Made by a program: the position numbers and the translations under genes. Under the pieces are notes generated by a model that was not told the DNA's origin, did no database searches, and worked only from the letters and a program-made list of their open reading frames with translations. DNA of 64,000 nucleotides from Bradyrhizobium sp. NDS-1 (GTDB taxonomy: Bacteria > Pseudomonadota > Alphaproteobacteria > Rhizobiales > Xanthobacteraceae). The stretch is taken from NCBI RefSeq assembly GCF_032918005.1, contig NZ_CP136628.1, positions 1,907,501 through 1,971,500 on the forward strand, in the 5' to 3' direction. Position 1 is the first letter of the stretch; each line of letters begins with the position of its first letter. Positions 27,879 through 36,150 of this stretch are shown one piece after another.

Positions 27879-28814
27879 ATGAACTATTTCCGCACCGCAA
27901 TGCTGCTCGCAGGCCTCACTGCCCTGTTCATGGGCGTCGGCTATCTGATCGGTGGCGCCTCCGGCGCCGTGATCGCGCTGGTCATTGCCGCCGCGACCAA
28001 TCTATTCACCTACTGGAATTCCGACCGCATGGTGCTCTCGATGTACGGCGCCCATGAGGTCGACCGCAGAAGCGCGCCGGAACTGGTCGGGCTCGTCGCC
28101 GAGCTTGCGGGCCGCGCGGGCTTGCCGATGCCGCGGGTGTTCCTGATGGACGAGGCGCAGCCCAACGCGTTCGCGACCGGCCGCAATCCTGAGAACGCCG
28201 CGGTTGCCGTCACGACCGGCCTGATGAACCAGCTCAGCCGCGAGGAGCTCGCCGGCGTGATCGCGCACGAGCTTGCGCATATCAAGAATCACGACACGCT
28301 GCTGATGACCATCACCGCGACCATCGCGGGCGCCATCTCCATGCTCGCTCAGTTCGGCATGTTCTTCGGCGGCAATCGCGAAAACAACAACGGCCTGGGC
28401 ATCGTCGGCTCGATCCTGATGATGATTCTCGCGCCGCTGGGCGCCATGCTGGTGCAGATGGCGATCAGCCGTACCCGTGAATACGCGGCGGACAATCTCG
28501 GTGCCCGCATCGCGGGACAACCGATGTGGCTGGCTTCCGCGCTGGTGAAGATCGAGGGCGCAGCGCATCAGGTGCCGAACTATGACGCCGAGCGCAATCC
28601 CGCGACCGCGCACATGTTCATCATCAATCCGCTGTCGGGCCACGGTGTGGACAATCTGTTCGCCACCCATCCCTCGACCCAGAACCGCATCGCGGCGCTC
28701 CAGCAGCTGGCGGCCGAGCTCGGCGCGCGGGCGGCGCCGTCGGTCGGGGCCAACGAGAATTATCCGCCCCGAGGCCCGTGGGGCCGCTCATCTTCACGCG
28801 GCCCTTGGGGCTGA
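27879..28814 (+). CDS. htpX: Membrane zinc metalloprotease
   Basis: A 311-residue HtpX homologue, an inner-membrane M48 protease that degrades misfolded membrane proteins. Two N-terminal helices ([21 protein letters not shown] and [17 protein letters not shown]) precede the zinc site HELAH (130-134); two more helices follow, and [13 protein letters not shown] gives the third ligand Glu. The C-terminal tail is Gly/Pro/Arg-rich with a repeated RGPWG. ATG 27879 is preceded by AGGAG; the 285-bp gap upstream is shared with the divergent bgsB and shows no sigma factor signature I can defend. Confidence 0.95.
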   Translation: MNYFRTAMLLAGLTALFMGVGYLIGGASGAVIALVIAAATNLFTYWNSDRMVLSMYGAHEVDRRSAPELVGLVAELAGRAGLPMPRVFLMDEAQPNAFATGRNPENAAVAVTTGLMNQLSREELAGVIAHELAHIKNHDTLLMTITATIAGAISMLAQFGMFFGGNRENNNGLGIVGSILMMILAPLGAMLVQMAISRTREYAADNLGARIAGQPMWLASALVKIEGAAHQVPNYDAERNPATAHMFIINPLSGHGVDNLFATHPSTQNRIAALQQLAAELGARAAPSVGANENYPPRGPWGRSSSRGPWG

Positions 28815-28953
28815 TGCGAAAACCGGCTGGAATTTTGCATCCCGCTTTGTGACCTGGCGCACACTGGATCGTTCGAGCCGGTGTTAACACCCCGGCAAGA
28901 CCAATTCTTCGAAAGGGGATGCGTGGCCGGCCCAATGCCGGCCGCCGTCGAAG

Positions 28954-29595
28954 ATGACCAGAACTGCCGTACCATTGCTGATCGTCCTGTGTGTCCTTGC
29001 CGGCCTGTCCACGCACATGGTCGTCAATTGCGGTGACGAGGACGATCCCGACATCTGCTCGGCGGTGATCGGCTTCTCGCCGCTCCGCGGCTCGCTGATC
29101 GCCTTTGCCTATGAGGGGCGCGGACGGATCGCGCTGCGTCATGGCGACTTCAAGCGGGCGATTGCCGATTTCGACGAGGCCATTCACCTCAATCCCAACC
29201 GCGCCTCGCTCTATCGCGAGCGCGCGCTCGCGCGTCGTCAGAACGGCGATCTCGAGCTCGCCATCGCCGACTATGACGAGGCGATCGCGCATGATCCCAA
29301 GCGCGCTGCGCCCTACCACCAGCGTGGTCTTGCGCTCGCCGCCACCGGCGATCTCGATCGCGCCATCCTGAGTTACAACACGGCGGTCCGCCTCGATCCG
29401 TCGGATGCCCTGGCCCGCCTCGACCGCGGCCTGGCATTCCTCGCCCGCGGCCAGGCCGACGATGCGCGCGCCGATTTCGAGGCGGCGCTGGCGCTACCTG
29501 CAGGCAAAGACGGCCGCGCGCGCGAGGCTGCGCGCGAAAAGCTCGCCGAGCTCGCGAGCGCCGAGCCGACCCGGATCGCCGCGCCGGGAAGGTGA
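28954..29595 (+). CDS. Exported tetratricopeptide repeat protein
   Basis: A 213-residue protein with an N-terminal hydrophobic export segment (VPLLIVLCVLAGLSTHMVVN) then about four TPR units from residue 50 on: EGRGRIALRHGDFKRAIADFDEAIHLNPN, a second with YRERALARRQNGDLELAIADYDEAI, a third with YHQRGLALAATGDLDRAILSYNTAV, and a fourth ending ADFEAALAL. TPR arrays bind peptides or proteins; no partner is apparent. Two Cys (NCGDEDDPDIC) just after the hydrophobic segment could form a disulfide. Its leader holds a GGCCGGC/GCCGGCC hairpin. Confidence 0.85.
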   Translation: MTRTAVPLLIVLCVLAGLSTHMVVNCGDEDDPDICSAVIGFSPLRGSLIAFAYEGRGRIALRHGDFKRAIADFDEAIHLNPNRASLYRERALARRQNGDLELAIADYDEAIAHDPKRAAPYHQRGLALAATGDLDRAILSYNTAVRLDPSDALARLDRGLAFLARGQADDARADFEAALALPAGKDGRAREAAREKLAELASAEPTRIAAPGR

Positions 29596-29730
29596 GGGGA
29601 GCAGCGTTCACCGCCCACAGCGCCTTGCTCTGGTCGGAGAGGGGTGGCTCGCCCTGGAGCGGCGAGAGGGGCGATGGATGCGGCCGGTAAGACTGTCGCG
29701 GCCGCGGGCGTTTGAACCAATGCCCCAGAA

Positions 29731-29744
29731 TTGATTTGGATCAA
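29731..29744 (+). promoter_or_regulatory. FNR/FixK-type box (TTGAT-N4-ATCAA)
   Basis: TTGATTTGGATCAA is a perfect palindrome of the anaerobox class bound by FixK2, FixK1 or FNR in Bradyrhizobium. Its centre is 58 bp upstream of the DUF3551 ATG, leaving room for a start site about 41 bp downstream of the box, the activating distance. Confidence 0.7.
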
Positions 29745-29795
29745 CGCTGATTGCGCCCAGACTGCACCCTGTGTCGTGCAACCTTGGAGGTTCCA

Positions 29796-30185
29796 ATGCG
29801 GAAATGGGCTTTCATGATTCTGACGGTGAGTATCGCCCTGACAGCGGGGCACGCCCGGGCCCAAACATACGACCCGGCTTTTCCGGTTTGCCTGTACGTC
29901 GTTTCGTTCGGAATGACCCCGTACTATCGATGCAGCTACATGACGATGGACCAATGCAGGGCGTCGGCGAACGGTCAGATGTGCGTCCTCAATCCCTATT
30001 ACGCAGGTCCGGCCAGAGGAGGCAAACGGGGTCAGCATCGTCAAACCTACGCACCACCTCGGCCGCCGGTGCACTACCGGGCCTCACCGTACAATCAACA
30101 CTATGAACCGTATTATGGAGCGTCGCAGGGCTACGCGCCGGGCGAGAAGGAACGATTTCTCCAAAGTGTGAGAAGCTTTATGTGA
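29796..30185 (+). CDS. Exported DUF3551 family protein
   Basis: A 129-residue protein with a clear signal peptide (MRKWAFMILTVSIALTAGHARA, cut before QTYDP). The mature part has the DUF3551 pattern: PVCLYVVSFGMTPYYRCSYMTMDQCRA, then GQMCVLNPYY, with four Cys likely in disulfides. The rest is a Tyr/Pro/His-rich low-complexity tail. This family is abundant in Bradyrhizobium and has no known function. ATG 29796 follows TTGGAGG. The perfect FixK-type box upstream suggests expression at low oxygen. Confidence 0.88.
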   Translation: MRKWAFMILTVSIALTAGHARAQTYDPAFPVCLYVVSFGMTPYYRCSYMTMDQCRASANGQMCVLNPYYAGPARGGKRGQHRQTYAPPRPPVHYRASPYNQHYEPYYGASQGYAPGEKERFLQSVRSFM

Positions 30186-30418
30186 CGGATCGACGGTGTG
30201 TAGCGCACGTGTGCCAGCCCGCGGGCCGGGGGGCAGCTTCGTACGTCGTGGGCGACCCTATCGCGGCGGACCTGCGGAAGCACGCCGCCCAAATGGCGAG
30301 TCGTAAACGAACGACGCTGCAGCGGAGGCCCGCGAGCCGACCAGACGGGAGATGACAAGAAAAGCCGACGCGTGCTCCCGGGATGACAAGCAGCGCCGGG
30401 AGCGCGGAAGAGCAACGG

Positions 30419-30766
30419 CTACTTCGTCTTTTTCGCTTTGGCTTTCTTCGCGGCCTTCTTCTCCGGCTTCTCCTTCGCCTTCTTCTCCACCTTCACCGCA
30501 ACGGGCGTGCTGGCGGCAATCCGCATCGACCGCGCGTAGCTGTCGGCGACGTTGTCGGCGGACATCTGGAGGCGCTTGGCGGCGGCGGTGGCCTGCTCCA
30601 TGGTGGCCTTGGCCATCATCTTGAAGCGGTCGGCGGTTTCCTTGCCCTTGGCCTTGACCGCAAGGCCGTTGAAGCGATCCCGCCGCTCCTTGGCGCGGGT
30701 CATCAGGCCCGTATGCAGCTGTCTGGCCAGTTGCCGGATCACGACATCCAGGTCGGCGTCCGCCAT
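30419..30766 (-). CDS. Small helical protein with Lys/Ala-rich tail
   Basis: A 115-residue protein, not assigned to a named family. Residues 1-85 look fully helical (DLDVVIRQLARQLHTGLM, DRFKMMAKATMEQATAAAKRLQMSADNVADSYA), resembling phasin-like or other amphipathic helical proteins. The last 27 residues are almost only Lys, Ala, Glu and Pro (KKAKEKPEKKAAKKAKAKK), like histone H1-type or PHA-granule/nucleoid proteins that bind DNA. It is monocistronic. Binding to nucleic acid or to polyhydroxyalkanoate granules are guesses. Confidence 0.78.
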   Translation of the reverse strand: MADADLDVVIRQLARQLHTGLMTRAKERRDRFNGLAVKAKGKETADRFKMMAKATMEQATAAAKRLQMSADNVADSYARSMRIAASTPVAVKVEKKAKEKPEKKAAKKAKAKKTK

Positions 30767-30874
30767 GTTCTCTTATCCCCTTCGAAAAACGGTATCGATG
30801 CGGGCGGGACTATGCAGATCAGGCCCCGCCTTGGCAATTCCCGCCGGGGCGTCATCCGCAGCTTCCCGCGGGCC

Positions 30875-30908
30875 AAAACAAAAAAGCCGCGCATGCCGCG
30901 CGGCTTTT
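30875..30908 (-). terminator. Rho-independent terminator, minus strand
   Basis: AAAAGCCGCGC (30882-30892) and GCGCGGCTTTT (30898-30908) form a perfect 11-bp stem with a five-base loop. Read on the minus strand it is followed by TTTTTTGTTTT, so it ends the transcript of the metallopeptidase-like gene; the opposite side also ends in T's and may work both ways. Confidence 0.88.
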
Positions 30909-30927
30909 GAACGTTTCGGGAGGCGCC

Positions 30928-31728
30928 TCACTTCAGCGAGGCCACCGGTCCGTTTGCCGCCGCGGGCTCGGGGTCGAAGCCGAACACGCCGACCAGATAT
31001 TTGTAATAATCCGGCATCTTCTCCTTGAGCGCCTCGCGCGACTTCGGGTCGTGGAATTCGCTTTTTCCGGCCAGGAAGATGCTGGCGGTCACGGCAAAGA
31101 ACTCCATCGGATTCTTCATCGCATAGGAGTCCTTGGGGAGAAGATCCTTGGACTTGGCAAGCGCGTAATAGGCGATCACGCCCTTGTTGGCATAGCCGTC
31201 CGGCAACAGCCGGGCGTGATAGGCGTGCAGCAACTCGTGCAGCAGCACGGCTTCCTTCTCATACCGCATCATGTCCGGGCGCAGCATGATCACGCCGAGC
31301 CCGGAATCGACCGCGAGGTCGACGGCGTTCGGGTTGGTCCAGCGCTGCTTGTTCGGGTCCCACACCGTGAGCGTTCGTGGCGCGGAGCGGTGAATCTCTG
31401 GCGTGACCCGGCCGTAGCACGCGGTCGCGGCGCCTTCGTCGAGACAGGCCAGCTCGCTCGCGACGATCGGCACGGTATGGAAGAAACGCAGCACGCGCGG
31501 CGAAAGGCCAGCGCCTTCGACGAGATCGATCTGCTGCTTCAGATTGTCGGTGAGCTTGTCGACGTCCTTGCGGTCGGAATTCTCCGACAGGTCGAACATG
31601 TAGCCGCGGTAGCTCTGGAAGCCCGGCGGCAGCGGCTGCGCTGCGCCGGCATCGAGCGAGCCAGCATGGGATGGACTGGCGAAGAGCGCGCCGACGATGG
31701 TCGCGGTCAGCAGCAACGCAATGCGCAT
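30928..31728 (-). CDS. Exported gluzincin-like putative metallopeptidase
   Basis: A 266-residue protein with a signal peptide (ALLLTATIVGALFASPSHAG). A zinc site HELLH is at 164-168 in KEAVLLHELLHAYHARLL, and a candidate third ligand Glu209 lies in KNPMEFFAVTASIF, 41 residues after the second His. HExxH followed by N-x-x-EFFA is the arrangement of anthrax-lethal-factor-like and related gluzincins, but that family link is my inference. Two Cys (LACLDEGAATACYG) may pair. It starts at ATG 31728 behind AGGGGG and ends at a strong terminator. Substrate unknown; the short length argues for a periplasmic housekeeping role rather than a toxin. Confidence 0.75.
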   Translation of the reverse strand: MRIALLLTATIVGALFASPSHAGSLDAGAAQPLPPGFQSYRGYMFDLSENSDRKDVDKLTDNLKQQIDLVEGAGLSPRVLRFFHTVPIVASELACLDEGAATACYGRVTPEIHRSAPRTLTVWDPNKQRWTNPNAVDLAVDSGLGVIMLRPDMMRYEKEAVLLHELLHAYHARLLPDGYANKGVIAYYALAKSKDLLPKDSYAMKNPMEFFAVTASIFLAGKSEFHDPKSREALKEKMPDYYKYLVGVFGFDPEPAAANGPVASLK

Positions 31729-31954
31729 GATGAACCCCCTGATGTCACTTCGCCCGGAAGAATAGGTCACCGGTGTTTGCGAAAAGTGAGTGGGGCAAGA
31801 CTAAGGCACCGATGTTGAGGCGTGCTTAATCCTTGGTTACAGATCGCAGCAGTGGATTAGGGCAGGGTTAACCAAGCATGGATTGGCGGGGCGCTTCGGC
31901 GTAACATCGTTCCGGGCAACAAGCCCCTCATCACGAGCCGGAAGGGAGGATGCC

Positions 31955-32248
31955 ATGTATGCCGCCATCCGTCAGGCCAAGGCGAAAAGCGGGAGTGCGG
32001 AAGAGCTGGCGCGCAGGATCAAGGACGGCGCCGTTCCGATCATCAGCGACGTCGACGGCTTCCGCGCCTATTACGTCGTCTATGCCGGCGACGACACGGT
32101 CACCGCGATCTCGATCTTCGACAAGTTCGAGCAGGCCGAGGAAGCCAACAAGCGCGCGATCGCCTGGATCGAAAAGGATCTCGGCCCGCTGCTGGCCGGG
32201 CATGCGAGCGCCGCCGCGGGCCCCGTGATCGTGCATACGCTGGCGTGA
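31955..32248 (+). CDS. Small ABM-like (dimeric alpha/beta barrel) protein
   Basis: A 97-residue protein: YAAIRQAKAKSGSAEELARRI, DVDGFRAYYVVYAGDDTVTAISIFDKFEQAEEANKRAIAWI. The beta-alpha-beta pattern and the GFRAYYVVYAGDD core resemble the antibiotic biosynthesis monooxygenase fold, which serves both enzymes and non-enzymatic stress proteins. No catalytic motif can be named. ATG 31955 follows GGGAGGA. It stands alone. Confidence 0.8.
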   Translation: MYAAIRQAKAKSGSAEELARRIKDGAVPIISDVDGFRAYYVVYAGDDTVTAISIFDKFEQAEEANKRAIAWIEKDLGPLLAGHASAAAGPVIVHTLA

Positions 32249-32277
32249 GGTGCTGGCTGTCGCCACGCATTCAACTG

Positions 32278-32378
32278 TGATCGCCCGGCTTGACCGGGCG
32301 ATCCAGTACTCCGTGGCGGCAGTGATGGGGCCGATAGGCCGCGGCGTACTGGATGCCCCGCTTTTGCGGAGCATGACA
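32278..32378. repeat. Interspersed palindromic repeat, family D
   Basis: TGATCGCCCGGCTTGACCGGGCGATCCAGTACTCC at the left (itself holding a CGCCCGG/CCGGGCG hairpin) is partly matched by CGTACTGGATGCCCCGC at the right, with GCGGAGCATGACA beyond. Closely related in layout to family C at 46483-46568. Confidence 0.7.
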
Positions 32379-32411
32379 GCGGAATGAGCGGTATGTGCCT
32401 TCCGTCAAACC

Positions 32412-33857
32412 TCACAATTCCCGCGCATTCGAGAACGCGAAGCTCGACACCCGCCGCGTCGTCTCGTCCAGGATAAGCGTGCGCGTAATCGGCGGCTCGG
32501 CGCGCTGGGCGCAGTTTTCGCGCTCGCACAGGCGGCAATTGACGCCGATCGGCGTGCCCTCGGTTTTCTCGAGGTCCATGCCGGCGGCATAGGTCAGCCG
32601 CGCGGCGTGACGGATCTCGCAGCCGAGGCCGATGGCGAAGCGCGGTTGCGGCAGCGGGTGCGGCGCGACGGGACGGCGCACCATCTGCGCGATCGAGAAA
32701 TAACGCGTGCCGTCGGACAGCTCGATCACCTGCTTGAGCAGGCGATCCGGCGTGTCGAAGGTCGAGTGCACGTTCCACAGCGGACAGGTGCCGCCGAACT
32801 TCGAGAACGGGAAGGTGCCGGACGAGAAGCGCTTGGAGACGTTGCCGGCATTGTCGACGCGCAAGAGGAAGAACGGAATGCCGCGCGCGTTCGGCCGCTG
32901 CAGGGTGGTGAGGCGGTGGCAGACCTGCTCGAAGCCGGAATTGAAGCGCTGCGCCAGCACGTGGATGTCGTAATTCAGGGCTTCGGCCGCGGCCAAGAAT
33001 GCCGGATAGGGCATCATCACGGCGGCGGCAAAGTAGTTGCCGAGCGTGATGCGGAACAGGCGGCGCGGCGCGTCGTCGAGCGGGCCGGCGCGGCCGATGA
33101 TGGTCTCCAGGGCTTGCGCGCATTCCCCTAAGCCAAGCTGGAAGGCGAGCTGGAAGGCGCGGCCGGGCGGATCGACCAGCTCGGAGATCAGCAACTGGCG
33201 GCGATGACGATCGAACCGCCGGAGCGTCTCGCGCATCACGTCGACAGGCATGACGCGGGTCTGGATCGAATGCTTTTCACGCAGCCGCGCCGCGAGCGCT
33301 GCATAGAGTCCCTCGGCCGGCACGTTCAACTCGTCGCGAAGATTCTCCGCGGCCTGTTCGAGTTCCGGGAAGTAGTTGCGGTTGGCCTCGATCAGCTCGC
33401 GCACGCGCTCGACCGGATTGGCCTCATAGCGGGTGCCGACATCGCGGTCGGCCATCTGGGCGGCGGCCAGCGTCTCGCCCTGGCGGGCCTCGGCGTAAGC
33501 GGCGTAGAGCCGCTGCAGGGCATGGGTGACGCCGGGGCAGAGCTCGGCGAGGTCGCGCAGCTCCTGCTTGGGAACGTCGATCTGGCGGAACAGCGGATCG
33601 GAGAAGATCTCGTTGAGCTCGGCGAAGAAACGGTCCTCGTCAGCGGTGGCCAGATCGCGCAAATCGAGGTCGTAGGTCTCGGCCAGCCGCAGCAGGATCT
33701 GCGCCGTCACCGGGCGCTGGTTGCGCTCGATCAGGTTGACATAGCTCGGCGAGATCCCGAGTCCCTCGGCGATCTGGGTTTGCGACAGCCCCAATTGCTG
33801 CCGGATCCTCCGGAACCGCGGGCCGACGAAGAGTTTCTTGCCGGAATTGGCGGGCAT
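32412..33857 (-). CDS. XRE-family regulator of short-chain acyl / acetate metabolism, RamB/ScfR-like
   Basis: A 481-residue regulator. The N-terminal XRE helix-turn-helix (about 10-65) reads RIRQQLGLSQTQIAEGLGISPSYVNLIERNQRPVTAQILLRLAE. The middle holds an IrrE/ImmA-type DUF955 domain without an intact metal site, and the C-terminus is the DUF2083 domain with Cys413, Cys441, Cys444 and Cys449. Actinobacterial RamB represses isocitrate lyase, and this gene is divergent from aceA with AT-rich repeats between them, so control of the glyoxylate shunt is a strong inference. The four-Cys cluster could bind metal or an Fe-S cluster, as discussed for the related PrpR. Confidence 0.9.
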   Translation of the reverse strand: MPANSGKKLFVGPRFRRIRQQLGLSQTQIAEGLGISPSYVNLIERNQRPVTAQILLRLAETYDLDLRDLATADEDRFFAELNEIFSDPLFRQIDVPKQELRDLAELCPGVTHALQRLYAAYAEARQGETLAAAQMADRDVGTRYEANPVERVRELIEANRNYFPELEQAAENLRDELNVPAEGLYAALAARLREKHSIQTRVMPVDVMRETLRRFDRHRRQLLISELVDPPGRAFQLAFQLGLGECAQALETIIGRAGPLDDAPRRLFRITLGNYFAAAVMMPYPAFLAAAEALNYDIHVLAQRFNSGFEQVCHRLTTLQRPNARGIPFFLLRVDNAGNVSKRFSSGTFPFSKFGGTCPLWNVHSTFDTPDRLLKQVIELSDGTRYFSIAQMVRRPVAPHPLPQPRFAIGLGCEIRHAARLTYAAGMDLEKTEGTPIGVNCRLCERENCAQRAEPPITRTLILDETTRRVSSFAFSNAREL

Positions 33858-33903
33858 TCTCAGATCTCCCGGGACCGCAAAAAGGGCAGTTTTGCTGACC
33901 TAT

Positions 33904-33953
33904 ATGTTACAAGATTTACAAAATAACATCTATTACATGTTCTGATGTTACAT
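33904..33953. promoter_or_regulatory. Candidate operator region between regulator and aceA
   Basis: The octamer ATGTTACA occurs at 33904-33911 and 33945-33952, 41 bp apart (about four helical turns). ATGTTA (33904-33909) and TAACAT (33924-33929) are inverted, and ATTACATG lies between. The stretch is far more AT-rich than its surroundings and sits in the shared divergent promoter, fitting a site for the adjacent XRE regulator. Confidence 0.55.
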
Positions 33954-34086
33954 GACATCACCAATAAAAAACAAGCCATCTATACGAAGTTTCTGTTTTC
34001 GCGTTTAGCTCCTGACACGCATCTCGCAATGCACTGTCAAGAATGTCGATGGCAAGCCAGCCATCGTCAGCGAAAGGATCAGGCAC

Positions 34087-35721
34087 ATGAACTACCAGCC
34101 GCGCGGCATCAGCACCCTTCAGGGCCCGGGTTCGTATCAGGACGAAGTCAAGGCGGCCCGGGCGCTCCTCGAGACCCAGCCGACCTGGAACGGCGTGTCG
34201 GCCGAGGCCGTCGCACGCATGCGCCTGCAGAACCGCTTTAAGACCGGTCTCGACGTTGCCCGCTACACCGCGGCGCTGATGCGGGCCGACATGGCCGCCT
34301 ATGACAACGATCCGACCAAGTACACCCAGTCGCTGGGCTGCTGGCACGGCTTCATCGCCCAGCAGAAGCTGATCTCGGTCAAGAAGCACTTCGGCGGCAG
34401 AACCGATCGCACCTATCTGTACCTCTCGGGCTGGATGATCGCGGCGCTGCGCTCCGAGTTCGGCCCGCTGCCCGACCAGTCCATGCACGAGAAGACCTCG
34501 GTGCCGGCACTGATCGAGGAGCTCTACACGTTCCTGCGTCAGGCGGATTCGCGTGAGCTCAACGACATCTTCCGTCTTCTCGACAAGGCGCGCAAGGAAG
34601 GCGACCAGACCCGCGAGAAGGAGCTGATTGCGAAGATCGACAACTTCCAGACCCACGTCGTGCCTGTCATCGCCGACATCGACGCCGGCTTCGGCAATGC
34701 CGAGGCGACCTATCTGCTCGCCAAGAAGATGATCGAAGCGGGCGCCTGCGCGCTCCAGATCGAGAATCAGGTCTCGGACGAGAAGCAGTGCGGCCACCAG
34801 GACGGCAAAGTCACCGTGCCGCATGACGTCTTCCTCGCCAAGATCCGTGCCTGCCGCCACGCCTTCCTGGAGCTCGGCGTCGAAGACGGCATCGTCGTGA
34901 CCCGCACTGATTCGCTCGGCGCCGGCCTGACGCAGCAGATCGCCGTCAGCCACAAGCCCGGCGATATCGGCGACCAGTACAACAGCTTCCTGGATTGCGA
35001 GGAAGTGACGGCGGAGAACGCCCGCAACGGCGACGTCATCATCAATCGCAACGGCAAGATGATGCGTCCGAAGCGGCTGCCTTCGAACCTCTATCAGTTC
35101 CGCCCCGGCACCGGCGAAGACCGCTGCGTGCTGGACTGCATCACCTCGCTGCAGAACGGCGCCGACCTGCTCTGGATCGAGACCGAGAAGCCGCATATCG
35201 AGCAGATCGCCAAGATGGTCGATCGGATCCGCAAGGTCGTCCCGAACGCGAAGCTGGCCTACAACAATTCGCCGTCGTTCAACTGGACCCTCAACTTCCG
35301 TTGGCAGGTCTACGACGCGATGAAGGAAGCAGGCAAGGACGTCAGCAAGTACAACCGTGCCGAGCTGATGAAGGCGGAGTACGACGATACGCCGCTGGCC
35401 AAGGAAGCCGACGAGCGCATCCGCACCTTCCAGGCGGATTCGGCCAAGCGTGCCGGCATCTTCCACCATCTGATCACGTTGCCGACCTATCACACGGCAG
35501 CGCTCTCGACCGACAACCTCGCCCGTGAGTATTTCGGCGAGCAGGGCATGCTGGGCTACGTCAAGAACGTCCAGCGCGCCGAGATCCGTCAGGGCATCGC
35601 CTGCGTGAAGCACCAGAACATGGCCGGTTCCGACATCGGTGACGACCACAAGGAGTACTTCGCCGGCGAGGCTGCCCTGAAGGCGGGCGGCGCCCACAAC
35701 ACGATGAACCAGTTCGGCTAA
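34087..35721 (+). CDS. aceA: Isocitrate lyase
   Basis: A 544-residue isocitrate lyase, which splits isocitrate to glyoxylate and succinate in the glyoxylate shunt, needed for growth on acetate and fatty acids. The catalytic KQCGH is at 233-237 (Cys235), followed by QDGKVTVPHDVFLAKI, and TRTDSLGA comes next. IADIDAGFGNAEATY binds metal and substrate. The long central insert and KQCGHQ signature place it in the longer subfamily also found in Pseudomonas. It is divergent from a RamB-like regulator, and a DUF4170 gene follows 30 bp later. It fits with the fadE operon at 3320-9387, which would supply acetyl-CoA. Confidence 0.96.
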   Translation: MNYQPRGISTLQGPGSYQDEVKAARALLETQPTWNGVSAEAVARMRLQNRFKTGLDVARYTAALMRADMAAYDNDPTKYTQSLGCWHGFIAQQKLISVKKHFGGRTDRTYLYLSGWMIAALRSEFGPLPDQSMHEKTSVPALIEELYTFLRQADSRELNDIFRLLDKARKEGDQTREKELIAKIDNFQTHVVPVIADIDAGFGNAEATYLLAKKMIEAGACALQIENQVSDEKQCGHQDGKVTVPHDVFLAKIRACRHAFLELGVEDGIVVTRTDSLGAGLTQQIAVSHKPGDIGDQYNSFLDCEEVTAENARNGDVIINRNGKMMRPKRLPSNLYQFRPGTGEDRCVLDCITSLQNGADLLWIETEKPHIEQIAKMVDRIRKVVPNAKLAYNNSPSFNWTLNFRWQVYDAMKEAGKDVSKYNRAELMKAEYDDTPLAKEADERIRTFQADSAKRAGIFHHLITLPTYHTAALSTDNLAREYFGEQGMLGYVKNVQRAEIRQGIACVKHQNMAGSDIGDDHKEYFAGEAALKAGGAHNTMNQFG

Positions 35722-35751
35722 CGCAGCACGCACCGAAACAGGAGACTGACA

Positions 35752-35961
35752 ATGACCAAAGGCAGCAATTTCTGGGTGATCGGCGGCGAGTTCGGCTCGA
35801 TGAACTTCCACAAGCTGGTGGAAGGCTCGGCCCAGGTGCAGGGTCCGTTCAAGACCCGCAAGGAGGCCGAGGACGCCTGGCGCACGGTCTCGGAAGAGAA
35901 CCGCCATAAGGCCGGCGTCCGTTTCTCGATCGTGGAAGAGCCGTCGCGGGTCTCGGCCTGA
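35752..35961 (+). CDS. DUF4170 domain protein
   Basis: A 69-residue protein matching DUF4170: KGSNFWVIGGEFGSMNFHKLVEG, then VQGPFKTRKEAEDAWRTVSEENRHKAGVRFSIVEE. Predicted beta-alpha-beta. No function is established. It sits 30 bp after aceA, before a shared terminator, so it is likely co-transcribed. Confidence 0.88.
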   Translation: MTKGSNFWVIGGEFGSMNFHKLVEGSAQVQGPFKTRKEAEDAWRTVSEENRHKAGVRFSIVEEPSRVSA

Positions 35962-36002
35962 CGGCTGCCTGAAGATCTAAGAAGACGTCCAAGGACGGAG
36001 GG

Positions 36003-36040
36003 TCCCATCCGGCGCAAGCCGGGTGGGATCGTCTGTTTTT
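36003..36040 (+). terminator. Rho-independent terminator of aceA-DUF4170
   Basis: TCCCATCCGGC (36003-36013) pairs with GCCGGGTGGGA (36018-36028) with one G-U and a GCAA loop, followed by TCTGTTTTT. Confidence 0.9.
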
Positions 36041-36150
36041 GGCACAGGTGAATGGCCTGTGGGCGCCGTAAGCCTCTGGAATTGTGGGCCCTTTGCGGGC
36101 GTATTGGTTGCTGATAGGTTAACGGAGGAAAGTCGAGGACGAGGCCGACA

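Noticed and set aside
33958..35907. Long open frame (649 codons) on the minus strand
   Set aside because: Antisense to aceA, which has every catalytic motif on the + strand.
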